From the NCBI GenBank assembly GCA_910587095.1, contig CAJUMJ010000018.1:1-49196 (forward strand): DNA of 49,196 nt, read 5' to 3'. Every line of letters starts with the position of its first letter. Position 1 is the stretch's first letter. Position numbers and translations under genes: made by a program. Below, in pieces: positions 32,194 through 41,072 of the stretch. Below the pieces are notes generated by a model. That model saw only the letters and a list, made by a program, of their open reading frames with translations, had not been told where the DNA came from and searched no databases. The DNA is from an uncultured Lachnospiraceae bacterium (GTDB taxonomy: Bacteria; Bacillota; Clostridia; Lachnospirales; Lachnospiraceae).

Positions 32194-33429
32194 ATGCTGG
32201 CGACATTGATACCATTTTTTGACAAAAATATGAGGGTTTCAGCTTACGCACTGGCTTCACAGAGAGAGAACAGTCTCTTAAATCCACCGATTTTCGGTTC
32301 AAGAAGTCCGAATGGATTGGCTGAAATTGAAGGGTTGGAGATTTTGCACAATATCGGCATTGATACGCTATTGCCCGGTACGGATGTGCTGATTCCTGTG
32401 AGTCATATTGCGGTATTTTCAGATCTTGAGTCAAAGTGCGACGAGTTTCGCGGCAGAGTAGTGTTGGTGTTTGACAATGAGGTGGAAAACAACAAGGATT
32501 ACCGCAACCGTTTTGCGCAATTGAAGAATAACGGATATAAGCTGGCATTGTCGAAGCTTTCTATGAACAGGTATGAAGAGAATAAAGAACTGTTGCAGTT
32601 GATGGATTATGTCATTTTGGATCAGAAGGAAGTGGATCTTAACAAGGCAAAAATCTATTTCACAAAGCAGTATCCGAAGATTAAGATCTGTGTCGGGAAT
32701 ATTGACAATCAGGAGACTTTTGACAGTCTCAAGGACGATAAAGATTTTTACCGGTTTGAGGGTAAGTTTTACCGCATTCCGATCACAAAGGGAGAGACTG
32801 AGGTTTCCCCGATCAAAGCAAATTATCTGCGGTTGATGAACATTGTCAATGATGCGGACTTTGAATTGACGGAGGCGGCGGATGTGATCGGCCGGGATAC
32901 TGCATTGGTAGTTGAGCTTTTGAAGATGGTAAATCACATTGCAGTCAATTCCCAGGTGACATCCATCCGTCATGCGGCGGCGATCCTGGGGCAGAAGGAA
33001 CTGAAAAAATGGATTAATACGGTGATCACGAAGGAGCTGTGTGCGGATAAACCCAATGAAGTTGCCAGGACGTCGATGTTGCGTGCGAAATTTATGGAAT
33101 GCCTTGCACCGGTATTCGGGCTTGGGACGAAATCCGCGGAAGTTTTTCTCATGGGTCTTTTTTCCATATTAAATATTATTTTGAATAAGCCTATGGAGGA
33201 AGCGCTTAAGATGATCACTGTCTCGAAGGAGATAGAGGACGCATTGGTGCGGGGGACGGGAGAACTCGCGAATATCTACTCTTTTGTGGTCAGCTACGAG
33301 GCGGCGGATTGGCAGGAGATTTGCAGACAACTGATTGTACTGAATGAGGATACCGACACGATTTATCAGGCATATACAGAGACGGTCTGCTGGTATAAAG
33401 AGGTATTTTTCGAATCGAGTCAGGGATAA
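32194..33429 (+). CDS. Degenerate EAL / HDOD domain signalling protein (YuxH-like)
   Basis: 411 residues with GGGGGAGGGGATC before the ATG. The N-terminal ~200 residues have the EAL-like fold pattern of YuxH proteins (VLVFDNEVENN, KLALSKLSM, MDYVILDQKEVDL) but no true EAL catalytic glutamates, so c-di-GMP hydrolysis is unlikely. The C-terminal HDOD domain (about 205-400) reads ANYLRLMNIVND, LTEAADVIGRD and SIRHAAAILGQKELKKWI. Such proteins are regulatory scaffolds of unknown partner. It sits between two genes of S-adenosylhomocysteine metabolism on the same strand. Confidence 0.85.
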   Translation: MLATLIPFFDKNMRVSAYALASQRENSLLNPPIFGSRSPNGLAEIEGLEILHNIGIDTLLPGTDVLIPVSHIAVFSDLESKCDEFRGRVVLVFDNEVENNKDYRNRFAQLKNNGYKLALSKLSMNRYEENKELLQLMDYVILDQKEVDLNKAKIYFTKQYPKIKICVGNIDNQETFDSLKDDKDFYRFEGKFYRIPITKGETEVSPIKANYLRLMNIVNDADFELTEAADVIGRDTALVVELLKMVNHIAVNSQVTSIRHAAAILGQKELKKWINTVITKELCADKPNEVARTSMLRAKFMECLAPVFGLGTKSAEVFLMGLFSILNIILNKPMEEALKMITVSKEIEDALVRGTGELANIYSFVVSYEAADWQEICRQLIVLNEDTDTIYQAYTETVCWYKEVFFESSQG

Positions 33430-33452
33430 ACGCCTGTTTCGATATAAAACAC

Positions 33453-33597
33453 AGTGATGATAGGACAGACGACCATCACTATAATAAAAATTCGGCTGAT
33501 TAATTTCCGCGAGCAATGAGCCAGGCGGCTGCAGTGCAGACATTTGGCAAATGCCGCGAGAGTCAATAATCATGCCGGATTTGGTAAGATTATTGAC
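33453..33597 (+). promoter_or_regulatory. Inverted repeats in the leader of adenosylhomocysteinase
   Basis: AGTGATG/CATCACT (33453-33459, 33474-33480) and the perfect GTCAATAATC/GATTATTGAC (33562-33571, 33588-33597, 16-nt loop) lie in the 190-bp gap. The second ends about 10 nt before the AAGGAGG of the next gene, so a folded transcript would mask or approach the ribosome binding site. It matches no SAH or SAM riboswitch consensus I can recognise. Confidence 0.45.
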
Positions 33598-33620
33598 ATA
33601 TCACAAGGAGGACACTATCA

Positions 33621-34868
33621 ATGAGTAGCGAAATCAGAGACATTAATCTTGCCGAATCCGGTGAGAGAAAAATCGAGTGGGTCAAGAGAAACTGTGATCT
33701 GCTCCGCACTTTGGAAAAAGAATTTTCCGAGAGCAAACCTTTTGCGGGTAAGAAGGTGACACTTTCCGTACATCTCGAGGCAAAAACCGCATATCTTTGT
33801 CTGGTACTTGCGGCAGGCGGCGCGGAAATGTATGTGACGGGGTCGAATCCTCTTTCCACACAGGACGATGTGGCGGCAGCGCTTGTCAAGGCTGGGCTTG
33901 AAGTGCATGCCTGGTACGGTGCGACACCGGAGGAGTATGAGACGCATATTCGTCACGTGTTGGAGGCGGAGCCCAATATCATTATCGACGACGGCGGCGA
34001 TCTGGTGACGATGGTGCACACGCAGATGCCTCATTTGATTCCGAATATCATCGGAGGCTGCGAGGAGACAACCACAGGTATTATTCGTCTGGAAGCTATG
34101 AACAATGCGGGAGAGTTGAAATTCCCCATGGTGCGTGTCAACAATGCGGCATGTAAGCATTTCTTTGACAACAGATACGGCACGGGCCAGTCTGTGTGGG
34201 ACGGTATTAACAGAACCACAAACCTGATCGTGGCAGGAAAGATTGTCGTTGTGGCAGGCTACGGCTGGTGCGGTAAGGGTACGGCTATGAGAGCGAAGGG
34301 CCTTGGCGCGCGGGTAATTGTCACTGAGATCGATCCGATCAAGGCGATCGAGGCAGTGATGGACGGCTTTGACGTGATGCCCATGAAGGAAGCGGCTAAG
34401 GTAGGAGATTTCTTCATCACCGTGACGGGCTGTGACGGCGTGATTGACAAAGAGGATTTTGCGGAGATGAAAGAGGGCGCGATCCTCTGTAACGCAGGAC
34501 ATTTTGACTGTGAGATTGACATGGCTTGGCTGAAAGCGAACGCGGTGGAGACGAGAGAGCAGCGCAAGAACATCATGGGATACAAGCTGCCTACGGGTCA
34601 GTGGATTTTCGTTCTCGCGGAAGGACGTCTCGTGAATCTGGCAGCAGGCGACGGGCATCCCGCTGAGATTATGGATATGAGTTTTGCGATTCAGGCGCTC
34701 TCCGCTAAGTATCTGGTAGAGCACGCAAGCGAACTCACCGAGAAGCTGATTGACGTGCCGGAAGAGGTAGACAAGGATGTGGCAAAGAGAAAGCTTGCAT
34801 TCCTTGGCAAAGAGATCGATGTGCTGACACCGGAGCAGGAGAAATATCTGAACAGCTATACTGTGTAG
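33621..34868 (+). CDS. ahcY: Adenosylhomocysteinase
   Basis: 415 residues with AAGGAGG before the ATG. The substrate half has SVHLEAKTAY and GSNPLSTQDDVAAAL, IIIDDGGDLV, GGCEETTTGIIRL and NNAACKHFFDNRYGTGQS. The NAD domain begins VVAGYGWCGKG, and the C-terminus carries AAGDGHPAEIMD. The length and the HLEAKTA wording match the shorter archaeal/Thermotoga type, lacking the insertion of long bacterial enzymes. It hydrolyses S-adenosylhomocysteine, or S-inosylhomocysteine in organisms using the deamination route, to homocysteine. The nearby SAH deaminase-type gene makes the second substrate a real possibility. Confidence 0.93.
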   Translation: MSSEIRDINLAESGERKIEWVKRNCDLLRTLEKEFSESKPFAGKKVTLSVHLEAKTAYLCLVLAAGGAEMYVTGSNPLSTQDDVAAALVKAGLEVHAWYGATPEEYETHIRHVLEAEPNIIIDDGGDLVTMVHTQMPHLIPNIIGGCEETTTGIIRLEAMNNAGELKFPMVRVNNAACKHFFDNRYGTGQSVWDGINRTTNLIVAGKIVVVAGYGWCGKGTAMRAKGLGARVIVTEIDPIKAIEAVMDGFDVMPMKEAAKVGDFFITVTGCDGVIDKEDFAEMKEGAILCNAGHFDCEIDMAWLKANAVETREQRKNIMGYKLPTGQWIFVLAEGRLVNLAAGDGHPAEIMDMSFAIQALSAKYLVEHASELTEKLIDVPEEVDKDVAKRKLAFLGKEIDVLTPEQEKYLNSYTV

Positions 34869-34896
34869 TCGACAGGAGATCCGAAAGGAGGGCATT

Positions 34897-35060
34897 ATGA
34901 TTGAGGTTGCAGAAATGACAGAAAAAGAAATGCATGGCGTGAAAATGTCCACACTTTACGAATTGAGACTGTTATTTACGCAAGGGGAGAAAAAGTGTAT
35001 ACAACAGACGAGATCGTAGAACTTTTGGATAAGATAGCTACGGCTAAGAATAAAAAATAG
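34897..35060 (+). pseudogene. Small gene probably split by a frameshift
   Basis: GAAAGGAGG precedes ATG at 34897; the frame runs 40 codons (MIEVAEMTEKEMHG, STLYELRLLFTQGEKK) to TAG at 35017. An overlapping frame from GTG at 34995 encodes MYTTDEIVELLDKIATAKNKK to 35060. Joining the two at the A-run near 34990 gives one coherent helical protein of about 52 residues. Either a real frameshift, a programmed shift on the A-run, or two coupled micro-ORFs is possible. It lies 28 nt after ahcY and before a terminator. Confidence 0.45.
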
Positions 35061-35080
35061 AAGTAATTAAAGCAATGAGA

Positions 35081-35107
35081 AAGGGCTGTCAAAGGACGGC
35101 CCTTTTT
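35081..35107 (+). terminator. Terminator of the ahcY transcript
   Basis: AAGGGCTGTC pairs with GGACGGCCCTT (G-T pair and a small bulge allowed) around AAA, followed by TTT. Confidence 0.8.
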
Positions 35108-35133
35108 AACTTGTGTGTCTGGCGGTGCACGTT

Positions 35134-36762
35134 TCACTCGGAGATATATTCCAGGAAATCAAAATCCGCGTAGTGTTCGTGTCTCACTCTGTCCGCGCAG
35201 GTCAGTCCCACCATGGTTCCCGTAAACTCCCCGTACTCACAATACTCGTCGGAAAATTTGCTGGTATCAAATTTCTTTCCTATTTTCTGATAGGCGTTTC
35301 CGTCATAGCTCCATTCAAACCAGGATTCCCGGCTATCTATATAGAGTCTCAGATAAATCGGCACATCGTCCACAGGGATTCTGGAATTTAAAAACTCTGT
35401 TTTCTGCCCGTTTTCCAGATGAATGATGGAAAGCGCGCTCTGTCCCAGCGTTTCGCTGTAATATTTCCGCAGATTGATATAATTCATATTGTCATAATAC
35501 AGGATCAGACCTGCGCTGTGCTGGTGGATTTCGGGTGTAAATTCCATTTTTGTGGTAATCCGTCCGTGGAGGGAGCGGAGTTTTCTCGCCAGGATGCTCA
35601 CTTTGTTCAGCGAGGTGCGCGATTCCTGACCTCGCAGGCGCACGAACCCTGGTCTGGCGGTCACGTTGGCGAAGCTTTCCGGCATAATCCGCGGGGCGTA
35701 ATACCAGATATTTAAGGTATCCTGGTCGAAATCGTCACGATCCGGTATCTGCGGCATAGGGCATTCAGGCAGGGAACTTTCCGGCACTTTAAGCTTTGCC
35801 AGATTGCCTCCGCCTTCCAATCGAAGCCAATGATCTTTTGTCCATTCCATTTTCTGGATCGCCGTTTCCCGTCCCAGCGTACAGCGCAGCTCCGGGACAA
35901 AAGGGCGGGCAGTCAGATGCACCATATAGACTTCCCCGGTCTGCGTTTCCACGTAGCTTCCGTGACCGGACTTCTGTAAAAGGGATTCCGGGTTATAGTA
36001 TTTGGGCTTTAAATGATCCGGGTTATGCCGCTCGTAGGACTCACCGGGGGTCGAGGTCAGGATCGGATTCATCGGATCCTTTTCATAAGGACCCCAGACA
36101 TTTTTGGAACGTCCCATGGTTACACAATGGTTGTAACCCGTCCCGCCCTCCGCGCACATGATATAATAATAGTCGCCGCGCCTTGTCAAATGCGGCGCTT
36201 CGATACATCCTCTGTCGGTTCCGCCCTGCCAGATGCGTCTTGGGTATCCAAGGATTTTCTGTTCTTTCGGATCGTATTCCACCATGCAGATAGCGCCCGG
36301 CTTTTCATAGCCCTCTCTCGTTTCCCATTCTAAGGAGACAAGCCATTTGCGTCCGTCAAAATCATGAAAAAGCGAAGCGTCGAAGCCGGAGGAATGGAGA
36401 TAGACAGGCTTGCTCCACGGACCTTTCATGTCCTTTGCCGTGATTACGAAATTGTCCACATCGAAGTAGCGGGCATTCATGGAATTCATAATGCCGTATA
36501 CGACATAGAACAGGTCTTCCTCCTCACAGTAGGTCAGACAGGGCGCCCAGATTCCCTTTGCAGAAGGGAGCCTGGTCAGATCTACCCCGGATTCCTGCGT
36601 GATGACATGGCTGTAAAGCTCCCAGTTTTTCAGGTCTTTAGAATGATAAACGGGGATGCCCGGCAGCCACTCAAAAGAGGACACCGCCAGATAGTAGTCA
36701 TCGCCCTTTCTGCAGATACATGGATCGGGATGGAATCCCGGCAAAATTGGATTGATAATCAT
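35134..36762 (-). CDS. GH43 beta-xylosidase-like enzyme
   Basis: 542 residues starting at 36762 after a GAGGACACT. The five-bladed GH43 domain (1-~310) has the catalytic base Asp in GFHPDPCIC, the pKa-modulating Asp in GFDASLFHD, and the acid Glu in CIEAPHL. The C-terminal ~200 residues (YYAPRIMPES, LRGQESRTSLN, AGLILYYDNMNYINL) are the concanavalin-like beta-xylosidase accessory domain, as in GH43 subfamily 11. Preferred substrates are xylo-oligosaccharides, possibly with arabinose side chains. No signal peptide, so it works on imported sugars. It is the last gene of the GH5-symporter-GH43 unit. Confidence 0.9.
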   Translation of the reverse strand: MIINPILPGFHPDPCICRKGDDYYLAVSSFEWLPGIPVYHSKDLKNWELYSHVITQESGVDLTRLPSAKGIWAPCLTYCEEEDLFYVVYGIMNSMNARYFDVDNFVITAKDMKGPWSKPVYLHSSGFDASLFHDFDGRKWLVSLEWETREGYEKPGAICMVEYDPKEQKILGYPRRIWQGGTDRGCIEAPHLTRRGDYYYIMCAEGGTGYNHCVTMGRSKNVWGPYEKDPMNPILTSTPGESYERHNPDHLKPKYYNPESLLQKSGHGSYVETQTGEVYMVHLTARPFVPELRCTLGRETAIQKMEWTKDHWLRLEGGGNLAKLKVPESSLPECPMPQIPDRDDFDQDTLNIWYYAPRIMPESFANVTARPGFVRLRGQESRTSLNKVSILARKLRSLHGRITTKMEFTPEIHQHSAGLILYYDNMNYINLRKYYSETLGQSALSIIHLENGQKTEFLNSRIPVDDVPIYLRLYIDSRESWFEWSYDGNAYQKIGKKFDTSKFSDEYCEYGEFTGTMVGLTCADRVRHEHYADFDFLEYISE

Positions 36763-36861
36763 AGTGTCCTCCTAATCGATTCATTTCACACGGTTTTTTA
36801 TTCCTGTGAGCAACGACTCAAAGTCGTGACAGCATGACCTTGGCAACTGCTACAGGGTATT

Positions 36862-38295
36862 TCACTGATTATAGTAGTCGTTAAAGGTATTCGGCTGGCT
36901 GCCCTTCCATTTTCCTGCCGCCAAATCGTCCACAGCCTTTTTATAGTGCTTATCCAGATCAAATGCCAGCAGGCAGACGGCGCCGATCACACAGGTGATC
37001 ACAGGAACCCAGATGCAGGCAACGTTGATGGAGGCGATTGCGGATGCGCTGGTGGGATCGGCGGTAAAGCTGCCGGCATCTAAAATCCAGCCAAGGGCTG
37101 CGGTTCCGATACCGGAGCCGACCTTCATGCAGAACGAGGAAGCCGCATTTCCCATACCCACTGCCTGCACGCCGGTAAGCCATTGCCCATAGGTGATAGA
37201 ATCCTGTAAAAGACCAAACATGGTTGCCGCGCTGCAGCCGAAAGCAGCTCCTTTTAAGATATTACATGCAACAACCAGGGTAACGCTCTGACCGGCCAGC
37301 GCGGTCAGCACAAAGGCCGCCGCCGCTGCGACCATTCCGATCAGACCCGTCCAGCGTTTGCCGATTTTTGCCATGATGAAAGGGGTGATAAACATCATCG
37401 CGATCTGCGCCATGGACAGTGAATTTGCGGTGATGGAATAAGCGCTTTCATCACCCAATACATACTGTGCAAAATAGTAGGCGCTGCCAAAGAAAGTGGA
37501 CATCATAAAGTACAGGGAGAAGAGGAATATTACCATCAGCAGCCAGTACTTGTTGACAACCAGACTTTTCAGGCATTGGATGACAGAGGGTCCCTTTTCC
37601 TGTCTGGCGTCTCCTGCATTTTCCGTATCAACGACCCGCTCCTTACAGAAGAAGAACGTAATTAAATTGAGAACAACAAAAGCGATCATCAGGCAGACAA
37701 ACGCCAGCGTCCAGCCCTTCTGGCTGTACTGTTCCCCGCCGCCGAAGAACGCACACATTTTTAATACGACGGTATTGACGGTCATTGTCCCAAAGGTTGC
37801 GAGGAGCATACGGAAGTTCCCGAGAAGACCTCTCTCGTACTGGTTGGTCGTCATCAGACCCTGTAAAGATGCATAGGGCACATTCAGACCGGTATAAAAT
37901 ATGGTGGAAACCAGATTATAAGTCAGAAACATGTATGCCACCTGCGCGGAGCCGGCTAAGGAAGCGGGCACGGAGAACATAAGCACCGTGCAGACAGCCA
38001 GCGGAATGCTCATCCGCAGAATCCATGGACGGGCTTTTCCCCATTTGCTTTTTGTCTTATCTACGATTCGTCCCATGATTAAGTCGGACACACCGTCGAA
38101 TATTTTGGAGACAGCCATGATGGAAGCGGCAACACCGGCGTCCACGCCGAGGACACTGATGTAATATACGAGCAAAAATGCGGATATGGAGGAGTAAACC
38201 AGATTGCCTGCATAATCGCCGATTCCGTATGCCACACGCTCAAAAAAGGAAAGCTTTGCGTCCGGGTTTTCTATTTTTCCTGTATTGGTATTCAT
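36862..38295 (-). CDS. GPH-family sugar:cation symporter
   Basis: 477 residues with about twelve membrane helices; AAAGGAG precedes the start. The glycoside-pentoside-hexuronide signature is clear: ERVAYGIGDYAGNLVY at the N-terminus, FDGVSDLIMGRIVDKTKSKWGKARPW in overlapping parts (the MelB cation and sugar region with paired Asp), and YASLQGLMT. It imports an oligosaccharide with Na+ or H+. Encoded between a GH5-like and a GH43 enzyme, it presumably feeds both with imported glycosides. Confidence 0.92.
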   Translation of the reverse strand: MNTNTGKIENPDAKLSFFERVAYGIGDYAGNLVYSSISAFLLVYYISVLGVDAGVAASIMAVSKIFDGVSDLIMGRIVDKTKSKWGKARPWILRMSIPLAVCTVLMFSVPASLAGSAQVAYMFLTYNLVSTIFYTGLNVPYASLQGLMTTNQYERGLLGNFRMLLATFGTMTVNTVVLKMCAFFGGGEQYSQKGWTLAFVCLMIAFVVLNLITFFFCKERVVDTENAGDARQEKGPSVIQCLKSLVVNKYWLLMVIFLFSLYFMMSTFFGSAYYFAQYVLGDESAYSITANSLSMAQIAMMFITPFIMAKIGKRWTGLIGMVAAAAAFVLTALAGQSVTLVVACNILKGAAFGCSAATMFGLLQDSITYGQWLTGVQAVGMGNAASSFCMKVGSGIGTAALGWILDAGSFTADPTSASAIASINVACIWVPVITCVIGAVCLLAFDLDKHYKKAVDDLAAGKWKGSQPNTFNDYYNQ

Positions 38296-38364
38296 AAGGA
38301 ATGCTCCTTTCTGTTCTGCTTTTTGTTATAGGTTATATTTGGTTCGGGAGGCGGAAACCGGTTT

Positions 38365-39537
38365 TTATACTTCTCCGGGAAACCACCCAAGGTCCACGCT
38401 CTTTCCGAGATCCCAACAGTCCCAGCCCTTCCAGTGGGGCTCGTTTACCGTGTCGAGCAGCAGCTTGTAGTTCCAGTAAAAATAGCCGCTTCCCTTCTGC
38501 CATGCCGCGAGCTGCGCGTTGGCGAGCTGCGCGTACAGGTGCTTTTTGGTCTCTTCCGTCAGCTCGTTTTCGTTTTCCGTGTAATCCATGCCGTTCAATA
38601 CAGACTGACCGCCTTTGGTGTCCACGCCTACCACATAGGAATTGAACAGACACCATTCGCCGCAGATCACCGGCACGTAAGACTGCACCTCTTCAATATC
38701 TTGTGCATAATTTTCCTGAATATATTTGATGTAGCCGTTTAGGGACTGTTCACAGCCCATTGCTTCGGCTACCATCAGATATTGGTGGGTATCCAGCATC
38801 ACATGGTCAAAACGGGGCTGCGTGATAAATTCTTTCCACACCTTCATCTGGAACGCGTCGTGGAATACCACATAGGCGTCATCTTTGATATTTGGATGAA
38901 TACGGTCGTAGGCTTTGTTGTAAAAATCGTGCAGAAATTCCATGGTGTTTGGCGCGCTGCCGGCAGCAAGCTCTTTGTCCACAGGGGGATAACGACCGGG
39001 GACGTCCATGGTTTCCCACATTTCCTTAGTGACCGGCTCGTTGATGGGTGTGATGCCCATAAAACCTTTCCGCTGTCCGTAACGTTTTGCCAGCTTTTCC
39101 AGTACATTTAAGACGAAATCCACTTCTTCGGGGCTCTGGCTCCATTTGCAGACACCGCAGATACCGCCGTTGTCGAAGCCGTTCTGGCTAAGGGGCGCCG
39201 TGTGCAGGTCAATCAGAATCCGAATATCATATTTTTCCGCCCAGGAAAAGGCTTTGTCCAGTTCTTTAATACAGCCAATAAACGGCGGGCGGTCGCCGAA
39301 AATAAAGTAGGGAACAGGAATGCGGACCGTATTCAGCCCGATCCGTTTGATCGTTGCAAAATCACGCTCGGAAATATACTCGCTGCGGTGTACCTTGATG
39401 CGTGCCTCGTAAACCTCCGGGGAAAGGCTTCTCGGCAGATAGTATTCATCCTCCGCATCCGTCCCTTCAAAGAGCGCCGGACTCATCCATTTCTCCAGAA
39501 CAAGCCAGTTTCCAAGGTTAACTCCTTTTACATACAT
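38365..39537 (-). CDS. GH5-like intracellular glycosidase (exo-beta-1,3-glucanase type)
   Basis: 390 residues. The start at 39537 is chosen because AGGAGG lies 9 nt upstream and abuts the alternative ATG at 39546. The TIM-barrel markers are GVNLGNWLVLEKWM, LNTVRIPVPY, LIDLHTAPLSQNG, the acid/base Glu in TPINEPV and the nucleophile Glu in VICGEWCL. The opening GNWLVLEKWM and the WNYK near the end resemble the fungal Exg1-like GH5 subfamily 9. No signal peptide. It is the first gene of the operon and probably trims beta-glucosides taken up by the adjacent symporter; specificity cannot be read from sequence alone. Confidence 0.85.
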   Translation of the reverse strand: MYVKGVNLGNWLVLEKWMSPALFEGTDAEDEYYLPRSLSPEVYEARIKVHRSEYISERDFATIKRIGLNTVRIPVPYFIFGDRPPFIGCIKELDKAFSWAEKYDIRILIDLHTAPLSQNGFDNGGICGVCKWSQSPEEVDFVLNVLEKLAKRYGQRKGFMGITPINEPVTKEMWETMDVPGRYPPVDKELAAGSAPNTMEFLHDFYNKAYDRIHPNIKDDAYVVFHDAFQMKVWKEFITQPRFDHVMLDTHQYLMVAEAMGCEQSLNGYIKYIQENYAQDIEEVQSYVPVICGEWCLFNSYVVGVDTKGGQSVLNGMDYTENENELTEETKKHLYAQLANAQLAAWQKGSGYFYWNYKLLLDTVNEPHWKGWDCWDLGKSVDLGWFPGEV

Positions 39538-39587
39538 TGTCTCCATCCTCCTTTTGTATTTGTGTTACCGATGTTATTTTCTATTAT

Positions 39588-39656
39588 TTTACGTAAATTA
39601 TAATGCAGCCTATATCATAAAATTCATTTGTATATCATATTTTTCACTGTTATAAT
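39588..39656. promoter_or_regulatory. Divergent regulatory region of the glycosidase operon
   Basis: TTTACGTAAA (39588-39597) is a perfect palindrome between the divergent genes. Toward the AraC gene TTGTAT (39628-39633) and TATAAT (39651-39656) with a 17-bp spacer form a promoter. Confidence 0.5.
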
Positions 39657-39707
39657 ATAATTATCACTGATTTAACGACATGAATGCGGATAAAAAGAGG
39701 GGGTTCT

Positions 39708-40934
39708 ATGAACATTACATATCTCATGCAGTATGTGTCGCGCCGTCTTCATACAATTGTCAGAAAATTTTCCGTGCAGGACGGGAGCCGGGAAAAGGTA
39801 TGCGAGCGCGCAGATCTGACGGAGAACGCTTTTTTTGCCGATGAGGAGGATGTTTATGCGGAAGAACTGTTATCGCTTGCAGAATCGGACTGTCCGCCGC
39901 TGATCGCAATGGGAGAGGAAGGCGTATCCTACGGAATTGTCCATAGTGGGGAGTCGGTATTTATTGTCGGGCCGGTCGTTCTCGCACCGGGCAGCGAAAG
40001 TCGGCATAAACTTCCGCCGTTATCAGCAGCCGCTTCCCTGATTCCCTTTCTGTATCACTGTAAAGCTGCGGATATGATAAGCGAGCTGCTGTTAATACAA
40101 AATCTGTTTCGCGAGAATATCTGCTCCATGCATGAGACTGCGGATTATAATTTTCTGGACCGCTCTGTGACGATGGAGGTGAACAGGGAATTTACCGATA
40201 TTGTGTTCCAACATCAGGAAGAGGTTTCCACACACAATCCGTATGATCAGGAGGTCAGGGAGGTTGACAGTATCCGAAACGGCGATCTGGAACAGCTTAA
40301 GAGAAGCTGGTCGGAAGACTATATCGGGGAACTGGGGATTTTGGCGGATGACCCGTTACGCAACTGTCAGAATCTTGGAATTGTTCTTGTAACGCTGGCT
40401 TCCCGTGCCGCGATAGAGGGCGGGCTTTTGCCGGAAACGGCATTTTCATTAAGTGACAGCTACATTCGAAAGCTGGAATCGGCGCGTGCACCGGAATCGG
40501 CGTATCAGTTAGGCAGACAGGCGGAATACCATTATGCGCTTCTTGTTAAGGAAGAAAGAGAGAAAAAGGCGGGAGGGGAAAAGGCTTTTGTCACAGATTC
40601 GCGCGTCAGTCAGTGCAAAGACTATATTTTTGCACATCTGCACGGGAGAATTACCACGGCGCAAATTGCGAAAGCGCTTTATATCAATCCCAATTATCTT
40701 TCCGGTCTTTTTAAGAAAGAGGAAGGAATCACAATCGGGCAGTATATTCTTCAGGAAAAAATCAAGCTGGTGAAAAATATGCTTATCTATTCCCGGTATT
40801 CTTATATTGAGATAGCCAATTATCTGGGATTCTGCTCGCAGAGCCATCTGGGAGAAAAATTTAAAAAAGCCACCGGGCTGACGCTCCATCAGTATCGCGA
40901 AAAGTATGGAGTGAAGGGGTTTCTTGGAAAATGA
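39708..40934 (+). CDS. AraC-family regulator with a large N-terminal sensor
   Basis: 408 residues from the ATG after AGAGGGGG; the upstream in-frame start at 39684 has no site. The C-terminal ~100 residues are the double HTH: CKDYIFAHLHGRIT, TTAQIAKALYINPNYLSGLFKKEEG and SYIEIANYLGFCSQSHLGEKFKKATG. The ~290-residue N-terminal part is cytoplasmic (no membrane helix) and resembles the sensor of YesN/AraC-like Lachnospiraceae regulators; it is not a cupin. Divergent from the GH5-symporter-GH43 operon, it is probably its sugar-responsive activator. Confidence 0.88.
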   Translation: MNITYLMQYVSRRLHTIVRKFSVQDGSREKVCERADLTENAFFADEEDVYAEELLSLAESDCPPLIAMGEEGVSYGIVHSGESVFIVGPVVLAPGSESRHKLPPLSAAASLIPFLYHCKAADMISELLLIQNLFRENICSMHETADYNFLDRSVTMEVNREFTDIVFQHQEEVSTHNPYDQEVREVDSIRNGDLEQLKRSWSEDYIGELGILADDPLRNCQNLGIVLVTLASRAAIEGGLLPETAFSLSDSYIRKLESARAPESAYQLGRQAEYHYALLVKEEREKKAGGEKAFVTDSRVSQCKDYIFAHLHGRITTAQIAKALYINPNYLSGLFKKEEGITIGQYILQEKIKLVKNMLIYSRYSYIEIANYLGFCSQSHLGEKFKKATGLTLHQYREKYGVKGFLGK

Positions 40935-41072
40935 GTCGCGAGTCGCGGTATAAACGGAATTTTGCACAAATATACGAATAATTATGATTGCTTTTAAAAT
41001 AGAAACAGGTATACTATAAAATAAGTGAGAAGTAAAATTTCACTGATGTGGTGGTGAAGGGAGAAAACTTTT

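Noticed and set aside
33430..33620. SAH or SAM riboswitch before ahcY
   Set aside because: Hairpins are present, but I could not match the conserved cores of known SAH or SAM aptamers, so no class is assigned.
33618..34952. A 444-codon open frame on the minus strand
   Set aside because: It is antisense to adenosylhomocysteinase, rich in His/Arg/Cys as expected from a shadow frame, and shows no domain.
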